The notes under the pieces were generated by a model. It had not been told where the DNA came from and made no database searches. It saw only the letters and a list, made by a program, of their open reading frames with translations. A DNA stretch of 64,000 bases, taken from positions 1,175,501 to 1,239,500 of the forward strand of contig NZ_JACGXA010000001.1 in assembly GCF_014138045.1 (NCBI RefSeq), in the 5' to 3' direction. A program made the position numbers and the translations under genes. Below, in pieces: positions 54,219 through 63,794 of the stretch (within the stretch, counting starts at the first letter, position 1; each line of letters opens with the position of its first letter). Source of the DNA: Nocardioides ginsengisegetis (GTDB taxonomy: Bacteria > Actinomycetota > Actinomycetes > Propionibacteriales > Nocardioidaceae).

Positions 54219-56228
54219 GTGGACTTCTACTCCGCCTACGCCCACGGGTTCGCCCGCGTCGCCGCCTGCACGGTGCCGGTCACGATCGCCGACCCGGCGG
54301 CCAACGCCCGCACGGTGCTGGAGCAGGCGCGGGCCTGTCACGACGACGGGGTCGCGGTGGCGGTCTTCCCCGAGCTCTCGCTGTGCGGGTACGCCGTGGA
54401 CGACCTGTTGCTGCAGGACACCCTGCTCGAGGCGGTGCAGGAGGCGATCGCGGAGATCGTCGCCGAGTCCGAGGACCTGATGTCGGTGATCGTGGTCGGC
54501 GCCCCGCTGCTGCACGGCACCCGCGTGACCAACTGCGCGGTCGTGATCCACCGCGGCCGCGTGCTCGGCGTCAGCCCCAAGTCCTACCTGCCGACCTATC
54601 GCGAGTTCTACGAGCGCCGGCACTTCGCGCCCGGCGACGATCGCCGCGGCAGCACCATCCGGGTCGCCGGCGTCGACGCCCCCTACGGCCCCGACCTGAT
54701 CTTCGCCGCCACCGACCTGCCGGGCCTGCGGCTGCACGTCGAGGTCTGCGAGGACATGTGGGTGCCGATCCCGCCGAGCAGCGAGGCGGCCCTGGCCGGT
54801 GCGACCGTGCTCGCCAACCTGTCCGGCAGCCCGATCACGGTGGCCCGCGCGGAGGACCGGCGGCTGCTGGTCCGCAGCGCGAGCGCACGGTGCTCCGCGG
54901 CGTACCTCTTCGCGGCCGCGGGCCAGGGCGAGTCCACGACCGACCTGTCGTGGGACGGCCAGACGATGGTCTACGAGTGCGGCGACCTGCTCGAGGAGTC
55001 CGAGCGGTTCCCCGAGGGCCCGCGCCGGTCGGTCGCCGACGTGGACCTCGACCGGATCCGGCAGGACCGGATCCGCCAGGGGACCTTCGACGACAACCGG
55101 CGCACCCACGACGCACGCATCCGCGAGTTCCGGACCGTCGACTTCGAGCTGGCCGCGCCCACCGGCGACATCGGGCTGCGCCGCAAGGTCGACCGCTTCC
55201 CGTTCGTTCCCGACGACCTCGACCGGCTGGCCCTGGACTGCTACGAGGCCTACAACATCCAGGTCTCCGGCCTCGAGCAGCGGCTGCACGCCATCGGCCA
55301 GCCCAACGCCGTGATCGGCGTCAGCGGCGGCCTCGACTCCACCCACGCCCTGATCGTCGCGGCCAAGGCGATGGACCGGCTCGGCCGGCCGCGGTCGGAC
55401 ATCCTCGCCTACACGATGCCCGGCTTCGCGACCGGCGAGACGACGAAGTCCTACGCCACCCGGCTCGCCAAGTCGCTGGGCGTCAGCTTCGAGGAGCTCG
55501 ACATCCGGCCGGCGGCACGCCAGATGCTGGAGGACCTCGGCCACCCGTTCGCCGACGGCGAGCCGGCGTACGACGTCACGTTCGAGAACGTCCAGGCGGG
55601 GCTGCGCTACGACTACCTCTTCCGGCTCGCCAACCACCGCGGCGGCATCGTCGTCGGCACCGGCGACCTCTCGGAGCTCGCGCTGGGCTGGTGCACGTAC
55701 GGCGTCGGCGACCAGATGTCCCACTACAACGTCAACGCCGGCGTGCCGAAGACCCTGATCCAGCACCTCATCCGCTGGGTGGGGGAGAGCGGCCAGTTCG
55801 ACGACGACACCGCCGGGCTGCTCGAGGAGATCCTCCAGCAGGAGATCACCCCCGAGCTGATCCCGACCGAGGCCGGCAAGAAGCCGCAGGCCACCGAGGA
55901 CACCGTGGGGCCCTACGCCCTGCAGGACTTCACGCTCTTCCACGTGCTCCGCCGTGGCTACCGGCCGAGCAAGATCGCCTTCCTGGCCTGGCACGCGTGG
56001 CACGAGGTCTACGACCTCGCCACGATCCGGCGCTGGCTCGTGGTGTTCACGAAGCGCTTCTTCGCCAGCCAGTTCAAGCGGTCGGCGCTGCCCAACGGCC
56101 CCAAGGTCACCGCGGGCGGCACGATGTCGCCGCGCGGTGACTGGCGGATGCCGTCGGACGCCGCGCCCGCCGCGTGGCTCGCCGAGATCGAGGCCAACGT
56201 CCCAGCCGGCGGGCCCGGCGGGTCCTAG
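54219..56228 (+). CDS. nadE: Glutamine-dependent NAD+ synthetase
   Basis: A 669-residue enzyme catalysing the last step of NAD synthesis. The nitrilase-type glutaminase domain has the triad E52 ([10 protein letters not shown]), K121 ([16 protein letters not shown]) and C177 ([11 protein letters not shown]). The synthetase domain has the PP-loop [20 protein letters not shown] and [16 protein letters not shown]. Length and residue spacing match the mycobacterial octameric enzyme, which channels ammonia between domains. GTG start. Confidence 0.97.
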   Translation: MDFYSAYAHGFARVAACTVPVTIADPAANARTVLEQARACHDDGVAVAVFPELSLCGYAVDDLLLQDTLLEAVQEAIAEIVAESEDLMSVIVVGAPLLHGTRVTNCAVVIHRGRVLGVSPKSYLPTYREFYERRHFAPGDDRRGSTIRVAGVDAPYGPDLIFAATDLPGLRLHVEVCEDMWVPIPPSSEAALAGATVLANLSGSPITVARAEDRRLLVRSASARCSAAYLFAAAGQGESTTDLSWDGQTMVYECGDLLEESERFPEGPRRSVADVDLDRIRQDRIRQGTFDDNRRTHDARIREFRTVDFELAAPTGDIGLRRKVDRFPFVPDDLDRLALDCYEAYNIQVSGLEQRLHAIGQPNAVIGVSGGLDSTHALIVAAKAMDRLGRPRSDILAYTMPGFATGETTKSYATRLAKSLGVSFEELDIRPAARQMLEDLGHPFADGEPAYDVTFENVQAGLRYDYLFRLANHRGGIVVGTGDLSELALGWCTYGVGDQMSHYNVNAGVPKTLIQHLIRWVGESGQFDDDTAGLLEEILQQEITPELIPTEAGKKPQATEDTVGPYALQDFTLFHVLRRGYRPSKIAFLAWHAWHEVYDLATIRRWLVVFTKRFFASQFKRSALPNGPKVTAGGTMSPRGDWRMPSDAAPAAWLAEIEANVPAGGPGGS

Positions 56229-56232
56229 GTAT

Positions 56233-56700
56233 TCAGTCGGTCGGCTTGTGGAAGGTCGTGGCGAGACGGGCGAGGGCGAGCGCGGCCACCATCAGGCCGA
56301 AGTCGCGCAGCGCGATGTCGTAGTACTCGCCCTGGCTGACCAGGTTGACCACCAGTCCGGCGAACCACGCCGCCAGCACGTAGGCGCCGATCCGCGGCAT
56401 CGTGAGGACGAGCAGGCCGGCGAGGATCTCGACGACCCCGACGCCGAGCATCATCTGGTGGGCCGAGCCCGGGACGATGTCGTTGATCCAGGGGGCGAGG
56501 TAGTCCTTCCAGTTGGCCAGGCCGTCGAAGTACTTGTCGATCCCGACGACGATCGGCGCCACCGTGAACAGCGCCCACAGCATGACGAAGGCCTGACGTG
56601 CGGGTTCGATCCGCCCGATCGTGGCGAGGTCGTGGAACTCCCGCGAGATCTCCTGGGCGACGTCGTGGGTCCGGTCCCGGGCCGTGTGCATGATCGTCAT
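56233..56700 (-). CDS. DoxX-like membrane protein
   Basis: A 155-residue protein with four predicted spans (AFVMLWALFTVAPIVVGIDK, MMLGVGVVEILAGLLVLTM, IGAYVLAAWFAGLVVNLVS, DFGLMVAALALARLATTF). The first span context GIDKYFDGLANWKDYLAPW is typical of DoxX-like proteins. DoxX relatives take part in thiosulfate or thiol redox at the membrane. It is divergent from a Cys-rich HTH regulator that may control it. ATG 56700 has GAAAGGAG upstream. Confidence 0.82.
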   Translation of the reverse strand: MTIMHTARDRTHDVAQEISREFHDLATIGRIEPARQAFVMLWALFTVAPIVVGIDKYFDGLANWKDYLAPWINDIVPGSAHQMMLGVGVVEILAGLLVLTMPRIGAYVLAAWFAGLVVNLVSQGEYYDIALRDFGLMVAALALARLATTFHKPTD

Positions 56701-56761
56701 GGTGACTCCTTTCTAAGAGATAGATATACCTACGGTAGAGTCGTCCCACTGTTTCGTCCAT

Positions 56762-56771
56762 AGACATGTCT
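56762..56771. promoter_or_regulatory. Palindrome in the DoxX/regulator divergent promoter
   Basis: AGACATGTCT, a perfect 10-bp palindrome 16 bp upstream of the regulator start at 56787. The 86-bp intergenic region is AT-rich (GATAGATATACCTACGG) and also carries CTTTCTAA and TTAGAAAG as distant inverted copies. Candidate autoregulatory site. Confidence 0.4.
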
Positions 56772-56786
56772 GTTAGAAAGTGCCCC

Positions 56787-57479
56787 ATGCCCGAGGAGAG
56801 CTTTTCCCGCCGCGTGACCAAGCTCGGGTCGCTGGCCGACCCGGTGCGCCGGGCGCTCTACCGCTTCGTCACCGAGCAGCCCGACGCGGTCAGCCGTGAC
56901 CAGGCCGCCGACGGCGTCGACGTGCCCCGGCACACGGCCAAGCACCACCTCGACCGCCTCGTCGAGGAGGGACTGCTCGTCACGGAGTTCCGACGGCTCA
57001 CCGGCCGCAGTGGGCCCGGCGCGGGCCGGCCCTCGAAGCTCTACCGCCGGGCCGAGGACGAGGTGGAGGTCAGCCTCCCGCACCGGCGCTACGACCTCGC
57101 CGGGGCGGTGCTCGCCGACGCCGTCGGCCGCTCCCTGGCAGGTACGCCGATCGCCGATGCCGTCCGTGCCGCCGCGCTGGAGGCGGGCAGCCGGATCGCG
57201 GCCGAGGCGCCGCACCACGACCGCCGCTCCTCGGAGCTGGCCCGGGTCGGGGAGGTGCTCGCGCGGCACGGCTACGAGCCGCGGGTGAGCGACGAGCTCG
57301 TCCTCGCCAACTGCCCCTTCGACCGGATCGCCGCCGAGCACACCGAGGTGGTGTGCGGGATGAACCAGGCCTTCGTCGAGGGCGTGGTCGAGCGCCTCGG
57401 CTGTCACGGGCTGGAGGCCGCCCTCGATCCCGGCGACCCCTGGTGCTGCGTGAAGGTCCGGCCGCGCGCGGAGGCGTGA
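56787..57479 (+). CDS. HTH transcriptional regulator with C-terminal Cys cluster (SufR-like)
   Basis: A 230-residue regulator. The N-terminal winged helix (about residues 10-90) contains LADPVRRALYRFVTEQPDAV and HTAKHHLDRLVEEGLLV. The C-terminal domain has Cys at 176, 190, 206 and 220/221 (ANCPFDR, VVCGMN, LGCHG, WCCVK), spaced like the Fe-S ligands of SufR/DeoR-type regulators. It may sense iron-sulfur status or oxidants. ATG 56787 is favoured; ATG 56766 lies inside a palindrome. Divergent from the DoxX-like gene. Confidence 0.84.
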   Translation: MPEESFSRRVTKLGSLADPVRRALYRFVTEQPDAVSRDQAADGVDVPRHTAKHHLDRLVEEGLLVTEFRRLTGRSGPGAGRPSKLYRRAEDEVEVSLPHRRYDLAGAVLADAVGRSLAGTPIADAVRAAALEAGSRIAAEAPHHDRRSSELARVGEVLARHGYEPRVSDELVLANCPFDRIAAEHTEVVCGMNQAFVEGVVERLGCHGLEAALDPGDPWCCVKVRPRAEA

Positions 57480-57598
57480 GGCCCGCCAAGAAAAGTCCGG
57501 ACGGCCCGCAACAAAGCCGGCCGGTCGTGCGTCATTCCCAGCGACACCGGCAACGGCGCTCATCGGGAGCGCCGGGCCGACCGCCCGAGGAGAACACC

Positions 57599-58258
57599 AT
57601 GACCAGCACCCGGCCCCGCACCCGTCGTACCGCCGTCCTCGCCACCACGGTGGCGGGCGTCGCCGCCAGCCTGACCGGCTACGCCGCCGACGCGGCCCGC
57701 GCCGAGGTCGCGCCCGTGACGCCGCTGACGTCCGTGACGAGCACCGCCGCGGCCGCCCAGACGACCACGCTGACCTTCTCGGTCCACGACTGCGACGGCT
57801 GCCAGATCCAGCCGCTGCAGTACCAGGCCGGCCAGCAGAAGGCCTGGTCGGGCAAGAAGAAGACGGTCAAGGACGGCACGGTCTCCTGGACGTTCGCGAC
57901 CAAGCACACCCGCGGCATGAGCTTCTGGATCCGGGCTCCCTGGGAGGGGTCGGACGGCGACAGCACGGGCTTCGTCGCCAACATCGTGACCCGCTACGAC
58001 CACGAGAAGGCGGGCTCGACCGTGACCCGCGACGACGTGCGCTCCAAGACCAAGGCGTCGGGCTGCTGGGCGGGCACCGACGCCACCGAGGTGACGATCC
58101 CGCTCGAGGTCCGCAAGGTCATGGTCGACGGCTACCAGGGCAAGACCCCCGGCACGCTCGCCTGGACCAAGGTCACCCAGGAGTGGTGGCGGCCGATCCT
58201 GAAGACCTACAAGGGGATCCTCGGCTCGCAGGACTACATGCCCTGCAAGAAGCCCTGA
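57599..58258 (+). CDS. Secreted protein of unknown function
   Basis: A 219-residue exported protein. The N-terminus is TSTRPRTRRTAVLATTVAGV, with a probable Sec (possibly Tat-like Arg-Arg) signal; cleavage is likely near ARAEVA or after AAA. The mature region contains four Cys, a CDGC pair in VHDCDGCQIQPLQ plus ASGCWAG and a C-terminal MPCKKP, suggesting two disulfides. The beta-rich composition suggests a small extracellular domain. No known family. RBS GAGGAG six nt before ATG. The 119 bp upstream hold no other feature. Confidence 0.75.
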   Translation: MTSTRPRTRRTAVLATTVAGVAASLTGYAADAARAEVAPVTPLTSVTSTAAAAQTTTLTFSVHDCDGCQIQPLQYQAGQQKAWSGKKKTVKDGTVSWTFATKHTRGMSFWIRAPWEGSDGDSTGFVANIVTRYDHEKAGSTVTRDDVRSKTKASGCWAGTDATEVTIPLEVRKVMVDGYQGKTPGTLAWTKVTQEWWRPILKTYKGILGSQDYMPCKKP

Positions 58259-58325
58259 TCCAGACCTGGTCCCGCCCCGGCGGCCGTGCCCGCGAGTGCG
58301 GGCCGGCCGCCGCTAGGCTGCGGCC

Positions 58326-59663
58326 ATGGGCAAGCAGGAAGACTTCGTACTCCGCGCTCTCGAGGAGCGGGACGTCCGGTTCGTCAGGTTGTGGTTCACC
58401 GACGTCCTGGGCTTCCTCAAGTCCGTGGCGGTGGCCCCGGCCGAGCTCGAGGGGGCCTTCGCCGAGGGCATCGGCTTCGACGGCTCGGCCATCGAGGGCT
58501 TCGCGCGCGTCTACGAGGCCGACATGCTGGCCAAGCCCGACCCGTCGACCTTCCAGATCCTGCCGTGGCGCGGTGAGGGCCCCTCGACCGCGCGGATGTT
58601 CTGCGACATCGTGATGCCCGACGGCTCGCCGTCGTACGCCGATCCCCGCTACGTCCTCAAGCGCACGCTCAGCAAGGCGGCCGAGAAGGGCTTCACCTTC
58701 TACACGCACCCCGAGATCGAGTTCTACCTCTTCAAGAACACCCCGACCGCCGGCGACGAGCCGGTGCCGGTGGACCGGTCGGGCTACTTCGACCACACGG
58801 CGCAGTCGATGGGCGCCGACTTCCGGCGCGAGGCGATCACGATGCTGGAGTCGATGGGCATCTCGGTGGAGTTCAGCCACCACGAGGGCGGCCCGGGCCA
58901 GCAGGAGATCGACCTGCGCTACGCCGACGCGCTGTCGACGGCCGACAACATCATGACCTTCCGCACCGTCATCCGTGAGGTGGCGCTGAGCCAGGGGATC
59001 TGGGCGACGTTCATGCCCAAGCCCTACACGACCCACCCGGGCTCGGGCATGCACACGCACGTCTCGCTCTTCGAGGGCGACCAGAACGCCTTCTTCGAGG
59101 CCGGCGCCGAGTACCAGCTCTCCAAGACGGGCCGTCAGTTCATCGCCGGCATCCTGCGGCACGCGCCCGAGATCAGCGTCGTGACCAACCAGTGGGTCAA
59201 CTCCTACAAGCGGATGATGTTCGGCGGCGAGGCGCCGTCCTACATCTGCTGGGGCCACAACAACCGCTCGGCGATGATCCGGGTGCCGATGTACAAGCCC
59301 AACAAGGGCCAGTCGACCCGCGTCGAGCTGCGCACCATCGACGCGGCCTGCAACCCCTACCTCGCGTACGCCGTGGTGCTGGCCGCCGGCATGAAGGGCA
59401 TCGAGGAGGGCTACGACCTCCCGCGCGAGGCCGAGGACGACGTGTGGTCGCTGTCGGAGAAGGAGCGCAAGAGCCTCGGCATCTCGCCGCTGCCGCGGTC
59501 CCTGCACGACGCCATCGGGATCGCCGAGGAGTCCGAGCTGCTGGCCGAGACCCTGGGCGAGCACGTCTTCGACTTCTTCCTCCGCAACAAGCGTGCGGAG
59601 TGGGAGGAGTACCGCGGCCAAGTCTCCGCCTTCGAGCGGGACCGGATGCTGCCCGTCCTGTGA
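58326..59663 (+). CDS. glnA2: Glutamine synthetase, GlnA2 type
   Basis: A 445-residue type I glutamine synthetase fold: FTDVLGFLKSVAV and GIGFDGSAIEGFARVYEADM (start of the catalytic domain), THPEIEFYLFKN, EFSHHEGGPGQQEIDLRYAD, HPGSGMHTHVSL (ATP/ammonia site) and the Arg-rich KGQSTRVELRTIDAACNPYL. At the position of the adenylylated Tyr of the beta-type enzymes the sequence reads DDVWSLSEKER, so Tyr is replaced by Trp and covalent regulation is not expected. This matches GlnA2 of mycobacteria, which is followed by glnE as here. Confidence 0.95.
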   Translation: MGKQEDFVLRALEERDVRFVRLWFTDVLGFLKSVAVAPAELEGAFAEGIGFDGSAIEGFARVYEADMLAKPDPSTFQILPWRGEGPSTARMFCDIVMPDGSPSYADPRYVLKRTLSKAAEKGFTFYTHPEIEFYLFKNTPTAGDEPVPVDRSGYFDHTAQSMGADFRREAITMLESMGISVEFSHHEGGPGQQEIDLRYADALSTADNIMTFRTVIREVALSQGIWATFMPKPYTTHPGSGMHTHVSLFEGDQNAFFEAGAEYQLSKTGRQFIAGILRHAPEISVVTNQWVNSYKRMMFGGEAPSYICWGHNNRSAMIRVPMYKPNKGQSTRVELRTIDAACNPYLAYAVVLAAGMKGIEEGYDLPREAEDDVWSLSEKERKSLGISPLPRSLHDAIGIAEESELLAETLGEHVFDFFLRNKRAEWEEYRGQVSAFERDRMLPVL

Positions 59664-60070
59664 CGACCCGGTCGGACCGCGATCTCCCGCCGCCCTACGA
59701 CCGGGGGCGGGCCCGGCAGCTCCGGATGATGCTGTACGCCGTGCTGGCCTCGGCCACCGTGATGGTGATCCTCGCCGTGGCGCTGCTGATCCACACCGGT
59801 GACGACGCCTCGACCGGTGTGGTGCTGCTCGTGGTGCTCGTCCCCGCCCTGGTCCTGCTCGGCCTGTCGGTCCGCACGCTGGCCCTGCTCGCCCTCGCGG
59901 ACCGCCGCGTGAAGATGTGGGTGACGGCCAGCGGCACGGCCGCGATCCTCGACGGGCTGCTGCTCACCCGGGTCGGGGTCGGCTGGGTCCTGATCGTGGT
60001 CGGGGTGCTGCTGGTCCTGGTCGGCGCCCTGCCCGGACGCGACCCCGACACGGGCCGCACCTCCGGCTAG
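59660..60070 (+). CDS. Small membrane protein in the glnA2-glnE operon
   Basis: A 136-residue protein from GTG 59660, overlapping the glnA2 stop. A hydrophilic N-terminus (TTRSDRDLPPPYDRGRARQL) is followed by about four hydrophobic segments, including LYAVLASATVMVILAVALLI, GVVLLVVLVPALVLLGLSVR and VGWVLIVVGVLLVLVGALPG. No family is recognised. Placement between glnA2 and an amidotransferase suggests cotranscription rather than a proven link with nitrogen metabolism. Confidence 0.8.
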   Translation: MTTRSDRDLPPPYDRGRARQLRMMLYAVLASATVMVILAVALLIHTGDDASTGVVLLVVLVPALVLLGLSVRTLALLALADRRVKMWVTASGTAAILDGLLLTRVGVGWVLIVVGVLLVLVGALPGRDPDTGRTSG

Positions 60071-60080
60071 GTTGGCGCTC

Positions 60081-60812
60081 GTGAGCTCCCCGAAGATCTC
60101 CCCGCGGATCCTGGTCATCGAGCACGAGGACCAGTGCCCGCCCGCCCTCGTCGGCGACTGGCTCGCCGCCGCCGGCTGCGAGCTCGACGTGGTCCGCCCC
60201 TACGCCGGCGACGAGGTCCCGGCGCTGGAGGGCTACGACGCCTTCCTCGTCCTCGGCGGACCGATGGGGGCCAACGACGACGACCGGCACGCGTGGCTGC
60301 CGGTGGTGAAGGAGCGCGTGCGCGCAGCCGTCGCCTCCGACCTGCCCACCCTGGGCATCTGCCTGGGCCACCAGCTGATCGCCGTCGCCCTCGGCGGCAC
60401 GGTCGGGCCCAACCCGCTGGGCCAGCAGGTCGGCCTGCTCGGCGTCGCGTGGACCGACGCGGCCGCGTCCGACCCGCTGCTCGGCCCCGTCGCGACACCG
60501 CGTCGCGGGGTCCAGTGGAACGACGACGTGGTCACGGCGCTGCCCGACGGTGCCACGCTGCTGGCCGCGACCGGCCGGGGCGAGGTGCAGGCCGTCCGCT
60601 ACGCCGCCACGGTGTGGGGCGTGCAGCTGCACCCGGAGGTCGACGTCTCGGTCCTGAAGCCGTGGGCCGACTCCGACAGGGGCTCCCACGAGGCGCGGGG
60701 CATCGACCAGGAGGCGCTGCTGCGCGACATCGACGCGGCCCGGGCCGAGCTCGACGACGCCTGGCGCCCGCTGGCCGACGGCTTCGCGCGGTTGGCCGCG
60801 GCCCCTCGATGA
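60081..60812 (+). CDS. Class I glutamine amidotransferase
   Basis: A 243-residue Triad-type amidotransferase of the GuaA-like/YfeJ group. The nucleophile is Cys in LGICLGHQLIAVALGG; the His-Glu pair is in WGVQLHPEVDVSVLKP. The oxyanion strand is FLVLGGPMGANDDDRHAWLP. No synthetase domain is attached, so it supplies ammonia to a partner or hydrolyses a gamma-glutamyl compound. It sits between glnA2 and glnE and overlaps glnE by ATGA. GTG 60081 is taken as start; an in-frame ATG at 60072 is only 2 bp past the previous stop. Confidence 0.9.
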   Translation: MSSPKISPRILVIEHEDQCPPALVGDWLAAAGCELDVVRPYAGDEVPALEGYDAFLVLGGPMGANDDDRHAWLPVVKERVRAAVASDLPTLGICLGHQLIAVALGGTVGPNPLGQQVGLLGVAWTDAAASDPLLGPVATPRRGVQWNDDVVTALPDGATLLAATGRGEVQAVRYAATVWGVQLHPEVDVSVLKPWADSDRGSHEARGIDQEALLRDIDAARAELDDAWRPLADGFARLAAAPR

Positions 60813-63784
60813 GCCGGGCCACCACCGGCAAGGGCACGCTCCTGCGCCTGGGCTTCCTCGACGCCGACGGGGCGCTCGACGCCCTCGCCGCGCTGGGGCC
60901 GGCCGGTGACCCGCTGTTGGCGCTGCTGTCCCGGACCGCCGACCCCGACCAGGCGCTGGCCGCGCTGGTCCGGGTCGCCGAGGCGGCCGAGGACCGGGAC
61001 GAGCTGCTGGCGGCGCTGGTCGACGACGAGGGCACGGCCATGCGGCTGCTCTGCGTGCTCGGCGCCAGCGAGGCGCTCGGCGACCACCTCGTCCGGCACC
61101 CGGGTCACTGGCACGAGCTGACCGATCCGTTGCTCGGGTCGACCCGCCCGGCGGCGTACGCCGTGAGGGAGGGGCTGCTGCGCGCGGTCGGCGCCGACCC
61201 GCACGACCCGCGGCCGACCGCGACCGTCCCCGACGCCGCGGCGCTGGACGCGCTGCGCGTCGAGTACCGCCGGATCCTGCTGCGGCTGGCCTCCCGCGAC
61301 CTGGCCCACCACCTCGGTCTCGACGACGCGGCCGCCGAGCTGTCCGACCTGGCCGCCGGCACCCTCGAGGCGGCCTTGGCGATCGCGCGGCAGCGGGTCG
61401 GGGCCGACGCGGCGTCCACGAGGCTGGCGGTCGTCGCGATGGGCAAGTGCGGCGGCCACGAGCTCAACTACGTCTCCGACGTCGACGTGATCTTCGCCTA
61501 CGAGCCCGTCGACGGCGCCGACGAGAGCGTGGCCGCCCGGGCAGCCACGCAGCTCGCGAGCAACCTCATCCAGGTCTGCGGCGACCACACCGGCGAGGGC
61601 ACCATCTGGCCGGTCGACGCCGCGCTGCGGCCCGAGGGCAAGTCCGGGCCGCTGGTCCGCACGATCGCCAGCCACCGCGGCTACTACGAGCGCTGGGCCA
61701 AGACGTGGGAGTTCCAGGCCCTGCTCAAGGCCCGGCCGGTCGCCGGCGACCTCGCGCTCGGCCGTGAGTACGTCGCCATGGTCGCGCCGCTGGTCTGGAG
61801 CGCCGCCGAGCGCCAGGGCTTCGTCGAGGACACCCAGGCGATGCGTCGCCGCGTCGTCGACCACATCCCGCCGCGCGAGGCGGACCGGCAGCTCAAGCTG
61901 GGCTCCGGCGGGCTGCGCGACGTCGAGTTCGCCGTCCAGCTGCTCCAGCTCGTGCACGGCCGCGCCGACGAGAAGCTCCGGGCCCAGGCGACCCTGAGCG
62001 CGCTGGCCGAGCTGACCCGGGGCGGTTACGTCGGCCGCGAGGACGGCGAGGCGCTGCACGAGGCCTACTCCTTCCTGCGGATGCTCGAGCACCGGATCCA
62101 GCTCTCGCAGCTGCGTCGTACGCACGTGGTGCCGACCGACGAGGGGGCGCTGCGGCGGCTCGGCCGGAGCATGGGCTTCCACAAGGAGCCGGCCGCCAAC
62201 CTCGACAAGACCTGGCAGCACCACCGCCGCGAGGTGCGTCGCCTGCACGAGAAGCTCTTCTACCGCCCGCTGCTGGCCGCGGTGGCGAAGATCCCCGGCC
62301 CGGAGGCCCGGCTCTCGCCCGAGGCCGCGGCCTCCCGCCTGGCCGCGCTCGGGTACGCCGACCCGAAGGCCGCGCTGCGCCACCTCGAGGCGCTGACCAG
62401 CGGCGTGACGCGGGCGGCCCGGATCCAGCGGGCGCTGCTGCCCGCGATGCTGGGGTGGATGGCCGACGCGCCCGACCCGGACGCCGGGCTCTTCGGCTTC
62501 CGCCGGATCAGCGAGTCGCTCGGCGACACGCCCTGGTACCTCAAGACGCTGCGCGACGAGGGCCAGGTGGCCGAGCGGCTCGCGAAGCTGCTGGCCACCT
62601 CGCGCTACGCCACCCGGCTGCTCGAGCGCGAGCCGCAGGGCGTGCGGATGCTGGGGGAGGACCTCGACCCGCTGCCCGCCGAGGCGCTCACCGAGGAGAT
62701 GGTCGCCTCCAGCAGCCGGCAGCAGGACCCCGAGAAGGCGGTCCGCGCGATCCGCGCGATCCGGCGCCGCGAGCTGTTCCGGATCGCGGCCGGCGACATG
62801 TTGGGGCTGATCGACGTGGCCGACGTGGGGGCCGGCCTGTCCCGCCTCACCGACGCGACGCTCGAGGCCACGCTCGTGGTCACGATGCGGGCGGTCTGCG
62901 AGGCGCGGTCGCTGGACGCGCCGCCGACCCGGATCGCGGTGATCGCGATGGGTCGCTACGGCGGCTTCGAGCTGTCCTACGGCTCGGACGCCGACGTGCT
63001 GTTCGTGCACGACCCCGAGCCGGGCGCCGACCCGCAGGCTGCGGCGTCGTACGCCCAGGCAGTGGCCAACGAGATCCGCCGCCTGCTCTCGCTGCCCGGC
63101 GACGACCCTGCGCTGCTCGTCGACGCCGACCTGCGGCCCGAGGGCAAGCAGGGCGCGCTGGTGCGCACGCTGGAGTCCTACGCGGCCTACTACGCCAAGT
63201 GGTCGAAGGTCTGGGAGGCCCAGGCGCTGCTGCGCGCCGACGCGGTGGTCGGCGACCGCGACCTGCGCGAGCGCTTCGAGGCGATGATCGACCCCCTGCG
63301 CTTCCCGGCCGAGGGGATCACCGACGACGACGTGGTCGAGGTACGCCGGATCAAGGCCCGCGTCGACCAGGAGCGGTTGCCGCGGGGCGCCGACCCCACC
63401 ACCCACCTCAAGCTCGGCCGCGGCGGGCTCGCCGACATCGAGTGGACCGTGCAGCTGCTGCAGATGCGGCACGCCGGCCGGGTGCCCGCCCTGCGCACCT
63501 CCCGCACGCTCGAGGCGCTGTCCGCGGCGGTCGAGGCGGAGCTGATCTCGGTCGAGGACGCCGAGGAGCTCGAGCACGGCTGGCGCACGGTCTCGCGGAT
63601 CCGCAACGCCGTGACCCTGGTCCGCGGCAAGCCCGGCGACCACCTGCCCCGCGACGCCCGCGAGAAGGCGGCGGTCGCGGCCATGCTCGGCTACGCGCCC
63701 GGCGCCTCGGACGAGATGGTCAACGACTACCTCCGGATCACCCGCCGCGCCCACGCCGTCGTGGACCGGATCTTCTGGGGCTAG
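60809..63784 (+). CDS. glnE: Bifunctional glutamine synthetase adenylyltransferase/deadenylylase
   Basis: A 991-residue regulator that adds or removes AMP on glutamine synthetase. The two nucleotidyltransferase domains each show the GG-acidic motif: MGKCGGHELNYVSDVDVIF and MGRYGGFELSYGSDADVLF. The deadenylylase half is N-terminal and the adenylylase half C-terminal. The all-helical linkers include GSGGLRDVEFAVQLLQL and its counterpart GRGGLADIEWTVQLLQM, showing internal duplication. Its probable target is GlnA1, encoded elsewhere, because GlnA2 lacks the Tyr. ATG 60809. Confidence 0.97.
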   Translation: MSRATTGKGTLLRLGFLDADGALDALAALGPAGDPLLALLSRTADPDQALAALVRVAEAAEDRDELLAALVDDEGTAMRLLCVLGASEALGDHLVRHPGHWHELTDPLLGSTRPAAYAVREGLLRAVGADPHDPRPTATVPDAAALDALRVEYRRILLRLASRDLAHHLGLDDAAAELSDLAAGTLEAALAIARQRVGADAASTRLAVVAMGKCGGHELNYVSDVDVIFAYEPVDGADESVAARAATQLASNLIQVCGDHTGEGTIWPVDAALRPEGKSGPLVRTIASHRGYYERWAKTWEFQALLKARPVAGDLALGREYVAMVAPLVWSAAERQGFVEDTQAMRRRVVDHIPPREADRQLKLGSGGLRDVEFAVQLLQLVHGRADEKLRAQATLSALAELTRGGYVGREDGEALHEAYSFLRMLEHRIQLSQLRRTHVVPTDEGALRRLGRSMGFHKEPAANLDKTWQHHRREVRRLHEKLFYRPLLAAVAKIPGPEARLSPEAAASRLAALGYADPKAALRHLEALTSGVTRAARIQRALLPAMLGWMADAPDPDAGLFGFRRISESLGDTPWYLKTLRDEGQVAERLAKLLATSRYATRLLEREPQGVRMLGEDLDPLPAEALTEEMVASSSRQQDPEKAVRAIRAIRRRELFRIAAGDMLGLIDVADVGAGLSRLTDATLEATLVVTMRAVCEARSLDAPPTRIAVIAMGRYGGFELSYGSDADVLFVHDPEPGADPQAAASYAQAVANEIRRLLSLPGDDPALLVDADLRPEGKQGALVRTLESYAAYYAKWSKVWEAQALLRADAVVGDRDLRERFEAMIDPLRFPAEGITDDDVVEVRRIKARVDQERLPRGADPTTHLKLGRGGLADIEWTVQLLQMRHAGRVPALRTSRTLEALSAAVEAELISVEDAEELEHGWRTVSRIRNAVTLVRGKPGDHLPRDAREKAAVAAMLGYAPGASDEMVNDYLRITRRAHAVVDRIFWG

Positions 63785-63794
63785 ATTCCTCGTC

